This document shows positions 26,200-39,037 of a stretch of DNA of 64,000 bases, in pieces. Source of the stretch: Selaginella tamariscina (taxonomy: Eukaryota; Streptophyta; Lycopodiopsida; Selaginellales; Selaginellaceae); the NCBI GenBank assembly GCA_003024785.1, contig PUQB01000061.1, forward strand, positions 208,501-272,500, read 5' to 3'. Positions within the stretch are counted from its first letter, which is position 1. Every line of letters starts with the position of its first letter. Both the position numbers and the translations under genes were made by a program. Under the pieces are notes generated by a model that was given only the letters and a program-made list of their open reading frames with translations, was not told the origin of the DNA and searched no databases.

Positions 26200-27790
26200 C
26201 ACATGAGAACTGTTATAAGTAATTTGCTAATACTATGTAATCCTAATTATGTTCCACATTAACTTTTGGGGGTGCGTGTGGTTTATTTGGATGTCTATAA
26301 TCCTTGACAATACGTTAATTATCCATGTGCATGTCTATGACTAGAATAGAATACACATATTTTACTATGCCAAACAACAAATTGTGTTTATATGTGTATA
26401 TGTTTACACATATGAACTGCCTTAACTCACATGTGATATTTAGGAGAGGTAAACCTTCTTGCACCCCTTGTCATGCACAGCCTGAGCTGTCAGTGCGTGT
26501 GTTGTGATTCACTGCTACTTATATAAAAGTGTTGTATGTTATTATATGAAGCATTCTGTTATGTTATGCATTATTTCCACGTCGAATAATACATTCGACT
26601 TTATTTATAATAATTTAAAAAGGACATTAGATATATTATTTTTTATATACAGGTGTATATATCGTATGTATGTGTTTTTTTATATTAAAATCAAGTCATT
26701 TTATTTATTAAAATCAAGTTAGAAAATATTCTTTAACCAATCAAAATTTAAAATTTATTATAACTTGTAAGGACTCAAGACACATATAATAAAAACACAA
26801 AAAAAAATTAATTTAGAATAATTCTTGTATTCAAGTCAAGGTTTATCATATTTAGATTATCTTATAAATTAATAATGTATTGTTTTAATTATAGAATTAA
26901 TCACACCATAAATTCCATGCAAAAAATTCTTCAACCATATGGCAAAAACAACCATAATAGACTTTGTAATAGCGATTTTCATTCCTTTTAAACTAATTCT
27001 TCATTCGTGTTTTATTCTTTTTTATAATTGATTAGGTTCACACACAGTATATACCAATCGTTTGAAAGCACAATATAAAAATAAAAAATATATATTTATC
27101 TATCTCGCTTGGTTTAAAGAAAATAATATTTAACTTCTCCTTATAAATGAATAATAATAATTACTCATTATTAAATATGACCTATTGAATTTCTAAAAAC
27201 ATAACACAATTTATGACTCGTACAAAAACTTAATTCATACACTTCCATATAAACTTTCCTCCCTTACAATAAATGTTAATTAATAATAATCCGACGATGG
27301 AATTTTTATTAGTTTTTGTATTTTATTTTTTTCCTTTATGAAAGAACATATTCTTCTTCTTCATTTTTATTAAATACCATAAATGTGTAAAAAAAAAAAT
27401 TCTTTATTTTCATTAAATATCATAGATGTGATTTAAAATTTATTTAAAAATTGAGATTTATCTCCTGGTTTATTATACTACAAACATGGGACATAACTTT
27501 TTATCTCTCATTCATATTTTCAACATCATATTTAAAAAATATATAACATATTTTATACTTGAAATTAAAAAATATCATTAATGAATTTGTTAATGTTAAT
27601 TTATATATTATTATTAACTTTACCTTAATATATTTTTTTTTGTTAACCTGGTTGAAATCCAATAAGCTTCAAAAGTAAATAAATAGTACATGTAGGTATT
27701 TATCGAATTAATATTGCACGTTTGATTTTTATCTAATGTATAATTTATTGTATTCTTTAGTAACAATAACGCATCTTTAATTATTATTAT
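26200..27790. other. AT-rich DNA, no gene
   Basis: Collinear copy of 4900-6480. I see only short frames and A/T runs in it. Confidence 0.6.
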
Positions 27791-27799
27791 TTGAATTAT

Positions 27800-29222
27800 A
27801 AGTCTTAACCAATATAGTAATAATAAAAATGTTAATGTGAAGATGCTTTTAAAATTATGATTGAGTTAAGAAAAAAATTTATTGTAACAAGAATGAAATA
27901 ATAAGGATTATTAAGAGAAAAAAATATATATTATATTATGCTATAGGAACACAGATATGTATATCATTATTTGTCCCAATGTCATATATTACTCCTAATT
28001 TTAAACTCGTTGAATTAATAATAAGTGTATATGTTCAATTATTTTTATTTTCTTTCGCATAAAATGTGTGTGCACTTGTCATGTATATATATATGTGTGT
28101 GTAAAAATATGCACATATAAGAAATAAGTATATATTAGTTTACACATATGCTTTGTCAAAGTTGCATAAAAAAATATGTATATGTGTTTCTCCTTATCGT
28201 TTGTTTTTGTTTGTGATAATTAAGAAACTTAGGAATTTGATGTGTTAACTTCTTCGCCATAAAGTCTTTTTAAAGATTAAATAATTTATAAGATTTATAT
28301 AGAACATACATACTAAGTATAACTATGTTAACATATGTATATATATAATATTTATTATAAGTAGACAAAACCAAAAATATCACTAATATAAGTTTTTAAT
28401 ATACAATAAATTATTGACATATTCATATATATTCTACAAAACTAAATTATATGTGTGTATATTATGTACATACATACCTTTTCATAACCTTTCAATTTTA
28501 AGATTTTTTTAAACTTTATTTTAGAAATGTATTCTTCATTATTAATGTTAATGATGTTAAAGTTCTATTTATTTCTTATCAATACAATTTTAAAATGTAT
28601 CGAATGAACAACTAAGCAAATCAGTTAATTTAAGAGAAATTAATTACAATTAAAATCATAAATGAAATCCTCCTTGCTACTAAAGTATAGTCATAATAAT
28701 AATATATAACGTACATACAAGTACAATATAAAGATTTTTAATTTAAGTTACAGAATATGAGAATTCTATATGAATATGTAAATATTTATTTTTAACTTTA
28801 TAAAAATATTATCTTAATTTTAAGAAAAGCAGCACAAAACTCAAATTAAAGAACTCATTATAAGATATTAATCACAATAACTACTTACCATACAATGTCT
28901 ACTTATCACAATTTAGGATTTAAACCGTCAATATGTTTTTATTACCTAACTAGCTATATATTATTTATGTAAACATGTATAAAAATGTATTATATATATA
29001 AATAAATCTTCACATTGACAATCTATAAACAAATCTCCATCGTTAAAATATCGAAGGTAGTTGAAGATATTTCACATGATTTTGATTGGTTTTGTTTAAT
29101 CACTCTTGAGTGTTTTATTCAAATTCATGGAAGCAGATCTTGTATCAAAAAATAAAAATTAAGAGATTTATTATTACTCCATCACCTCTAAGGAAGTTTT
29201 AAATAAAAATAAACTGATTAAT
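27800..29222 (-). repeat. Repeat family R, copy 3 (inverted)
   Basis: Reverse complement of 19936-21255 and of 1684-3260. The outer 310 bases (28911-29222) are absent from the otherwise matching block 6480-7580 in duplication copy A, so that copy lost its end. At 29222 the match to 19936 continues into the flanking permease 3' region. Confidence 0.65.
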
Positions 29223-29319
29223 ATGTGGATTCGAGCATATTCTTAAGAGTCTGGATTTAAGCATTAACAAATCATTAACCAAATAAATTATATAAATTTT
29301 AAAACGCATACATGCAGTG

Positions 29320-30345
29320 TTACTTAAAGGGAGTGTAGTTCTTGAGGTCCTGAACAATGCCTTCTACTGATCCGAGGTCAACTGCAATAGAGACAAGTAA
29401 ACAGACAGAATTGAGCATTTTCAATTCAATCCACTTCCTCGACCATTTGAGTACATTCTTCTGTTTGATATACATCTCAATCGGCAGAAAGCCATAACTT
29501 TGAGTAGTCCAAGATGTCACTGAAGAACGGAAGGACCATCGACGTGATCGTCGTCGTCACTATAACAAACGATGTCTTCCATATGAATCGGAACATGTTA
29601 AAGCTCATGTTGCTCATGAGCGGTATGGTGACCTTGTGCTCGTTGTGTATGAATCTGTTCGATGCTTAGCTCTCTATGTACGCGAACACTGGCTGGTAGT
29701 ACACCTGTTCTTGAAAGACTTAGTGTGTGTGCATGTGTACACACGCGCGCACGCACACACGCACACACTAATACATACTTGATAAGCACCAACGAGGTGA
29801 ACTACAATGCAGGCATTTGCAAAGTCAACGAGCCAGAATGGATTGTAGAAACCAAAGCCAGTGAGAGATATCATTTCCAAAGGCAGAATATCCAAAGCAT
29901 CCAACGGACATGTAGAAGAGAGTAGTGGTAATTACTCCTCTTAACGTTGCCTTCTTCATTGTTTTATTTTCTGGTGGTGGCGATTTCAATGTGTCCTGTA
30001 CAGCTATCACTCTTAACACACACACACACATGTTGTGTGTGTGTGCGTGTGCACTTACCTGGATTTCTATAAGGATCATTGAGAAGGAGTATGCGAATGC
30101 AACATTTCCAAGAGCTTGAAATACTTGCCACATTTTATGAATCTCCGAGAGCCCGTTTCCAACGCCCACGCCAGTAGTTGTCCCATCCGGCTCTGTAATA
30201 AAGGAACCATATATATTATGTATGTGAGTGTTTATCTGTGTATACATGTGTATGTCTGGGTGTTTACACACCGAATGTTTTGGCAATGCCAAAGCCGAGG
30301 CCAATGAACGAGTAGGAGAAAGACATAATTGCTGCAACTATGGAA
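29320..30345 (-). pseudogene. Amino acid permease, truncated inverted copy B
   Basis: Tail-to-tail partner of 18278-19823. Readable parts are the terminal exon ending NYTPFK with stop at 29320, the exon with LRGVITTTLFYMSVGCFGYS, and the exon with ALGNVAFAYSFSMILIEIQ, which keeps bases missing in copy A. The frame is lost in the last exon (the LRLLGAMAFWLLTVYLPIK region is garbled), six bases or more are missing after AFGND, and everything upstream of the SFIGLGLG exon is gone at about 30345. It is dead. Confidence 0.8.
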
Positions 30346-30399
30346 AGCTACCATATAGGACTAAAGGGTATTTGGAACTGTTATATTAACCTGATTACA

Positions 30400-31180
30400 G
30401 TATGCTCACGGCTCTTCAGACTTCATTTGAAACTCCTCCTCTTCTGGTTTTCTATATCTTAAAAATAAGCTTTCTTGAACAGCTGGTATAAACCACTTGC
30501 TTGACTGTAATAATAGAAAAGATAAAAATTAAACTAAATATGTACATAATTAATTCAAACATAATTAATAGAACATAATTAACCTAGACATAATTAATAT
30601 CTTCTCATACACAGTCGACTCACACAATCAACATATAATAATCAACCCAGACTTACGACACAGTTCGACTAATCTATAAACACAATTGATTTAAATATGA
30701 CTTTATTATACAACTTTATTCTCAAAATCTAAAGTTTATTTTTTTCCATCTAGACGTTTTTTTTCCTTTTTTTAAATTCTAATGTAAAGATTTTGCATGA
30801 GTGAAAATAAAAATTAACGATTGAATCTTTTATACAATGTTACTACTTACTTTACAACATCTTTACATTTCATTTTACACTCTTTGTAGTGCCATAAAAT
30901 ATTGTCGTTAACGTTCCAAACTACCTTAAACTCATCTGTAAAAAAAATAAAAGAAAATCTAAACATTTTAACAAAAAAATCTAAGAACGAGTTAAATGTA
31001 ACATTTTAAAAGGTTCAAAAGGGATTAAGTTGAGACATTTTTTAAACTCGTCCTAGGACACTTAGGTAAGTTAACAAGTAGAAAAGCAAGAAAATAAGTT
31101 AGGCAAAAGTAAGGTACCTCTATCAAGATCAAAATTGTCATTTGAATCAACAGCAACACCAATGTCCTCGCCCATGGAAG
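30400..31180 (-). CDS. Possible small gene in a unique 1.1 kb insert
   Basis: Three open exon-like blocks on the minus strand. Block 1, about 31172-31119, starts at an ATG and reads MGEDIGVAVDSNDNFDLDR before a GTACCT donor. Block 2, about 30938-30850, follows a tttacag acceptor and reads DEFKVVWNVNDNILWHYKEC. Block 3, about 30504-30406, follows a ttattacag acceptor and reads KWFIPAVQESLFLRYRKPEE then a Glu-rich end and TGA. Joining blocks 1 and 2 keeps frame; I could not find a donor that keeps the frame into block 3. I do not recognise the protein. It may be a fragment left at a duplication junction. Confidence 0.3.
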
Positions 31181-31449
31181 GATCGATAAAAAAAAACCTT
31201 AAAATGCAAAAACCCTAAACTCAAGAACCACAACTAATTTAAAAAGTATATTTTGTCACAACAATAAAGGAGAGAAATGACATTGTCTATTCGTTCACAA
31301 TTATGCAAAAAAAAATTTATAATTTTCATCTTAAGTTTTTTTGTAATTATGTATGGAAAAAATTTAAAATTTTCATCTTAATTTTTTCATAATTAGCAGG
31401 TTATAAGTATTTGATAGTTTATCACAATTATTACAATTATCACAAAGTC

Positions 31450-31615
31450 TTTTTCATATAATATATACACAGCATGTACACAATTTAATCTCCTTACATA
31501 TCCATGCATTGCATCTTTATTTATACACATAAATTTCTAAACATAATATAAATCTCATCAATATATGAGAATTACACATAACTACTCTTGTGTAAGTGTG
31601 TATTAAATAAATAGA
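31450..31615 (+). repeat. 165-bp direct repeat, left of fold-back copy B
   Basis: Nearly the same as 33838-34010 (and 9792-9950 in copy A): shared words include caatttaatctccttacata and tccatgcattgcatctttat. In copy B it therefore stands on both sides of the fold-back palindrome, but in copy A only on the right. Confidence 0.6.
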
Positions 31616-31620
31616 GAGAG

Positions 31621-31658
<38 letters not shown>

Positions 31659-31659
31659 C

Positions 31660-33013
31660 GCTATTTATCATTGCTCTACCGCAATGCAACCCTAATCTCC
31701 ATGGGTTGATTGTTGTGTTTTAATTAAGATATGTATGCATGTGTGTGTACATATACCTTGTATGATGTTATACATGTGCAAAAGAATCATTTAAAGGGCA
31801 AAACCAAAAATTTGAAAGAAAACAAACAATTTAACTATAAAACTTGTCACTATGTAATACACACACATGTATTTATTTATACAAAATATTTATAGTATAT
31901 GAACATGCATTGTAAAAATACACAAATGTACACATATAAAACATATTAACTTACTTTTTGAACAGGGACATTTGCATACAAATAAAAAAAAAATGTTCAT
32001 TGTATAATATCGCAAACACATTAAAACCAAAATTAAAAGTTATATCAAGTGGAAAGACACAAAAAATATGTCAAAATTAAGACTTCAAATTCAATGAATA
32101 TAATTGTGTGTGTTTGCATTCATGCATACCACATTTTGCAAGAGAATATCAACTATAACCAAATAATATGTATTTTTAATATACCTTAAAATATTCAATA
32201 TCCAATATTTACACCATTATATATATATAAATAGGTATTATACATTGTAGGTATTGATTATCTTATTATTTAGCATTATTAATAAATAATATTATAATGA
32301 TAATGTAGTAAAAATAGTACTTTCGTATGTATATTTTAATATAAATTTTGCTATGTGTCACACAGATGCAGAGAGAGATATAATATCTAAGAAGTGCTTT
32401 ATCTTGTAACTAATATTATGCTATTAATAAAATCGATTAATAAATATTTGTAACATCTCAATCTTTTATCAACCAGACAATATATATACTTGAATATATC
32501 AGTGATATAGTGTTACATATATATACAACTCTGTATTATAAGAAAATACTTTATTTCTGTGTATGTATGAAAATCTTTTATATATTTTATATATTATTTC
32601 CAATGTATAGTGTTTCTATGTGCATTTGCAAGTAGATGTTACTCTTCAAATTAATTATTTACATAAATATAAATAACTTATGTGATTGACATGTCTGTAT
32701 AGTGTGCACATATACAGACTTAGACTTGCATGTAAGTAATATAAAAAACATGCGCATGTACATGTTATATATTTAGACAAGTCTAAGTGTGCAAGACATA
32801 AAATATATATGGACATGTGTTAATCATAAAAATTATTTATGTGTATGTAAATAACCAACCTATAAAATAACATCTACTTACAAATACTTACAAATAAAAA
32901 CTCTATACACTGAAAATGATATATAAAAAATTCCTATACATACACAGAAATAAAATATTTTTTATAGTATAAAGTTATATATTAATGTAACACTATATCA
33001 TTGATCTATTTAA

Positions 33014-33058
<45 letters not shown>

Positions 33059-33800
33059 CTTGTTGATATAAAACGACACACAATTGGAATGTTGCAAATT
33101 ATAGCATATAACATCAGATACAAAATAAAGCAATCCTTATATATTCTCTCTCTTTCCATGTGTGTGACACATAGTAAAATTTATATTACAATATACAAAT
33201 AATACAGTAAAAATAATGTTTTAGTATATTAATTAAGATAGTCTATACCTATACCTACAATGTGTCTATATCTATTTATATATAATGGTGTAAGTATTCG
33301 ATAATTAATATATTTAAAGTATATTGAATAATACAGATGGTTAATATTCTTTTACAAAATGTGGTACGCGTGAATACAAACACACATGTACACAATTATA
33401 TTCACCAAATTTAAAGTTTTAACCTTGATATATTCTTTTGTGTATTTCCACTTATTATAACTTCTGATTCTGATTTTAATGTGCTTACAACATTATACAA
33501 TAAATTTTTTTTAGTTGTATACATATGCCCCTATTAAAAAAAATTAATATGCTGTGTGTGTACATGTGTACATTTTTATGATACATATTCATATATTACA
33601 AATACTTCATATGAGTAAATACAGGTGTGTGTGTGTGTGTATTACCTGGTGACAAGCTCCACAATTAAGTTGCTGACCTTCTTTCAAATTCTAGATTTTG
33701 CCTTTCAGATAATTCTTTTGCACATGTACAGCTTCATCACCTACAACATACATGGTATATGTACACACACATGCATACGTATCTTAATTAAAACACATAA
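31660..33800. repeat. Fold-back palindrome, about 2.1 kb, copy B
   Basis: Direct copy of 7630-9770 with the same two mirrored arms and a centre near 32755. The right arm has gained a long TA run at 33015-33054. Both arms hold the exon-like block that reads HVQKNYLKGKI in its best form, on opposite strands. Confidence 0.65.
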
Positions 33801-34547
33801 TATATACGTAAGATAGATAGATATTCGCATTACTCTGCACGTACATGTATACATTTTAATTTCCTTACATATCCATGCATTGCATCTTTATCTATACACA
33901 TGTAAATTGCTAAGCATAATATAAATCTCATTAGTATATAAGAATTACACATAACTACTTTTGTGTAAGTGTGTGTGTGTTAAATAAAGAGAGAGAGAGA
34001 AAGAGTATTGCATATATATATATATATATATAACCATATTCTTTATATCGCAAATATGTTGTTTATCACTACACTACAATTGTATGTTTTTCAAAAACAA
34101 TATTAAATATATTGAAACCTTCATTTTATAACGCAGATATTCTTTCTACAGAATGACCAAAATTTCATAGAAAACATGAAAATTTTCATAAAATTTATAA
34201 AAATGCGGTGATTTTGTAGAAATCCTTTTAACAACTTTATATGAATTACCGAAAATAATAAATTACATGAATTTTAAGCGGAAAATGTCAGAACTTGTTC
34301 AAATCACATGATTATGAATGCAAAATGTAAAGAAAAAGAGAAATTTTATATAGAAATGCGGAAAATCGCAATAAAAACAATCAAAACTTACAGGCATATT
34401 GAATCCGTCCGGATGCAGCACACGCCATGAGGTTTGATGATGGGCCTCCTTACTTAATGCTTCTTGATCACAACAAAACAAAACCCTATTCGCCTTGCTT
34501 TGGGCTCCTTCAAATGAACAGGCAAACACTCCCGCTAATATAAACAT
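33646..34547 (-). pseudogene. Small secreted-type gene remnant with CGACH motif, copy B
   Basis: Upstream exon 34547-34392 is open from an ATG: MFILAGVFACSFEGAQSKA, then CCDQEALSKEAHHQTSWR and LHPDGFNMP before a GTAAGT donor. The hydrophobic start looks like a signal peptide. A second block, 33740-33646, sits between a gttgtag acceptor and a GTAATA donor and reads GDEAVHVQKNYLKGKI and EGQQLNCGACHQ, with one internal stop. The two blocks do not join in frame directly, so an exon may be missing. CGACH fits the CxxCH haem-attachment pattern, but with no other cytochrome features I do not claim a cytochrome. No further exons were found. Confidence 0.35.
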
Positions 34548-34559
34548 GGCATATTCTTT

Positions 34560-37500
34560 GGTATATTTCTTTAGGTTTTTTAGAAATTGTATTATTTAAA
34601 CGTTATTAAATTAGATTCATTCGATATGTAGAATTAGATAAATTTTATCTTCTTTAAATTATATAAGTATATAATAATATTTAATGTAAATTTATGTTAG
34701 AAAATTTATATAGATTTTATCTTCCTTTATCTTTTTTTTTACGGAAGGTTCAATACAAAATAAAATAAAATTACAACGTAAGGACTTTATTTATAAACGA
34801 TTAGAAACTATATAATATCATTTTTATAATATCTTTTTATAAATCCATCAGCAGACGAATATTAATTTACATCTAATTGCTTTATGCAAATTCACTTCTA
34901 AATTTGTATATCATCTACATGGATATTTATAAAGATACATAAATACCTTATAAATATGTCATATCTATTACACGCACGCTGTATATATGTGTATATTATC
35001 TTTACTGTAACACTTTCATTAGAATTTCATCTTCACCAAAGTTAAAGAATTACAATTATTTATAAAACAAAGGTTTGTGACTCATTTAACTCATATTTAA
35101 GACTAAAACTTTTAACTTTAATATTTACATCCTCATCAACGTTGATAAATTACTATTAAAATAAAGTAAGGGTTTGCTACACCTTTGCGTTTATAAACAA
35201 ATCTTTATATAGCCATATAAGTATATTCGTCATAATGTCCTATTTAGCACATTATTCGATTTTGGATTTAAATAGATTTATGATGAGAATGAAAAATAAA
35301 TTAATTAATCTAAGTTATCATTCAGTTCTAGCATATTCATAATAATTTACATGTCAGCAAATCATTAACCAAAGCTTACTCAAAGCTATATTATATATAA
35401 TTCATTAAACAAAGTGTATAGCAAACACACACACACACCTGCCTCGTGTTCAAACTCTTATATATATATCCCATTGATACATTCTTTGCTACGATTCACC
35501 ACATATTCATTTATAAATAAATGAGAAATTAAGTTCTTAAAATCTATAAAATTTATAATATACTAAGCCATTTTACTAATCATTAAGAAAAGCATATTTA
35601 GTGAAAAGCCATTATCAAACCCATCGAAAACACTTAAAAAAAAACACGATATTTAATACATAATAAACAAATATGTCATATTCTTTATATAATATTTTAT
35701 GTTCCCTACTATTTAAATATAAAAAGATATAATAAAACAATTTAAAGTTTTATAGATATTATCTTTTTTATCTACAAAAAAAAAATGATTCGAATTTTAA
35801 TTATTTTTAATTTGTACAAAAATTCTTTATGAAAATGTTACCTATAATATATTATTAACTCAAAAGTCATATTTATTGTACCAATAAAATTGACTTTTTT
35901 GAAATTTACTTGAGTTACTTTATTTTAAATAATATAGTTGAATTAGTTATTAAAATTATCTCATGATAAATAAAATTATCTTAAATATTATAAATAAATT
36001 AATTATATAGTGTGCTTGTGTTGTAACTAGTAACGACTTTAATTATTTTTATAATTAAAAAATATATGTAAAAAAATTATACAAAAAAAAATTAACATCT
36101 TTTAAGAAAACATATGTAGCATATTTTAATTATCTTAAAGTTATTCATTTAAATGGAAAATGTTTATTATAATTCTTACAAAAACACAAATTTAAAACAA
36201 AATTATAATCAATTAACAAATAATGTATCACTGTTATCATCTATTATATAAAATATTAAAATATTAAAATATTAAAATGTAAAATTTGAAACAACCCATG
36301 AGCATGAGCTTTTACATATTAATAAAAAAAAAAGTAATTAGCATAATAAAGAATGATTAACCATAAAACTTACAATTAAAAGTATAAAATAAATTTTTAT
36401 GGAAAAAATGTATTAGTAATTTGGTTCACTAGTTTCATTAAATAATCATATTTAGAATTAATTTAGGTATTTATTTATTTTAATATGCTATTTATGCATT
36501 TAAAATTATTATATATACTTGTAAATAATTATAACAATATAGCAAAAATAAATAAACCTTATTTCTCTTTTCTTTTTAGTTTTTCTTAAGATATATTATG
36601 CTCTATAAAAACAATGTATAATTTTAAATAATATTATTAAATTATGTTTTAATAAATGTTTACACCTTATACATGTCCCATTTTATATACATTCATCTTG
36701 TTTTCATCAATTAAATTTATAATTAGTGCACCATTAATTTCTTATAACTTTAACTTAAATTATTTAATTAAAACCAAAATTGAGGTATACATTATTAATA
36801 ATTCGTATAATATGTTACTAGTATTTAATATGTATATTTAACATGTTTATACTTAAAATGGTAGGAAGAAAAAAACACTAAAAAAAAAAAACATAAAAAA
36901 GCATAATATAAAAAATAATAAGTGAATGAGAAAAAATTGGAGACTTAAGGTTTATTAATTCACATTTTTAATTAAATGTCGTTATTAAAAAGTTAATTAA
37001 TATTTTAAAAAAGTAATCATTTTTAATGCACATGCAAAACACTCAACACATGTAATAATATACATTCATATTGATTTATAACACATACATAATATACATA
37101 TATATGTTGTGATTAACATGATAATTATATGTTATTTGTTAAGTATTTTAAAAAATTCTTTATAAATTTAATATAATTAATTTCCTTAAAATTAACATGT
37201 TTACATTAAAATCATATTTAAAACATCTTTTGTGACAAGACAAATAAATAAGAAAAACATAAATAAAAAGAAAATAAAAAATTTAGAAAGAACAACATTA
37301 TAAATATAAAAAATAATTAATACATCCTTTACAACAGAACAAATAAAATCTTATGGTTATATAAAATCATGATAAGGTATATACATTTTTACAAACCTTA
37401 TATACATATACACACACACAATGTATATATTTAATATTGTAAATATGTGTATATATAGTTTATTCATAAAATTTATATTAAAAATGATAGTTTTGCTTTG

Positions 37501-39030
37501 TTTGGTTGTAATGAATATTATATATAACACATGCATATGTTTATATATATAATGATTATTATATGATTTGTTATAATGAAAGAAATTAACTTTAACACTT
37601 GTAATAAAGAAGAAGAATTTAAATATGTTTAATCTGGTCTTCATATAAAAAAAGAAAAAATGTCTTTGTGCTCTTCAGTAAAAAAAAATTAATATATACT
37701 AGTATGCTACTCATCCATTTTATCAAAACCACAATAAAAATTATTTATTTATTTAGTTAATTTCATATGTTTTCTTTATATATACATGTGTTATATATAA
37801 TTTCACTATAACCAAACAAAGTACAAATAACATTTTTAACATAATAAACTTTACATATAAAATAACTTACATATATATGTATGTATATAGAGAAAAGTAT
37901 ATATATATATTATGCTATATAACATGGATATACATATATTTACTTAGCCCTAATATATTTAATGACATGTATTCTTTTTAATCTTAAACCGACGAAGTTG
38001 ATGATAAGTGTATATGTTTAACCATCTTTATTTTCTTTTACATAAAATGTGTATGCACTTATTATATACATATAACGTGTGTAGAAAAAATGCACATATA
38101 AGAGATAAGTATGTGCTAATTTTTCCACCGTAAAATCTTTTTTGAAGGACTAAATAATTTACAAGATCTGTACAATCCGAAACCTTTTCAGTTCCCTAAC
38201 CAAAATATAATTATATTAATATATATGTGTTATATATAATATTTATTACAAATATGATATAAATTTTCAATATACCATAAACTATCATGTTCATATATTT
38301 TAAAAATCTAAATTATATATGTTTCACGACCTTTCAATCATAAGATATTTTTTTACTTGTAGAACTATTGTAATTAATAATAATTAGTATATGATTTATA
38401 TTTATTATGGATATGTGATTTGTTATATAATGATAATGACAAATTATTATTTAAAAATAGTTTATTTTAATATAAACTAGTAATTAACTTTAATAAACTA
38501 ACCATCATATATGTACTTAATAAATAAAAAGAAAAACAAAATGAGTTTTAAGATAAAAACGTATACTAGAAAGACTTTAAATTTTGAATTATAAATATAA
38601 ATTAATTAAAAGGTATAAATTAAAATAAAGTGATGTTTGGTCTTTCATTATCATTTAAAATTACTTAATATAATAATTTTTTATAGGTTATTAATTTACA
38701 AAGCATAAACAAAATAAAAAATAATGGAACTTAAGAATATGAATGTCATACGTAATCTATTCTAAACAATTATTGTTATAATATATATAAACTTAATATC
38801 TTCTTACATATGCATAAGTTGATCTCACTCCTAATAGTATGATATCACTTCTAAAATGAAGTTATAATAAAGTGTTAAATTTTTTCCGCCAAAAGAATAT
38901 TTTCTAACTTGATTTTAGTAAATACAATGAGAAAAAAAAATTAAATTCTATATAAAACTTTATATATTTACGTGCCCTGTTAAAATTATTATAATACTTA
39001 CTATATACAATATAATGCTACACTGTAACA
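34560..39030. other. AT-rich intergenic DNA, 4.5 kb, duplicate of 10480-15030
   Basis: No gene found. Low-complexity A/T runs dominate. One short extra piece near 35575-35640 (aagccattttactaatcatt and following) is absent from copy A. Confidence 0.7.
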
Positions 39031-39037
39031 TAACAGG

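Noticed and set aside
33646-33740. Cytochrome c from the CGACH motif
   Set aside because: Only a five-residue pattern supports it; there is no distal Met region, the exon contains a stop and the parent protein is unknown.
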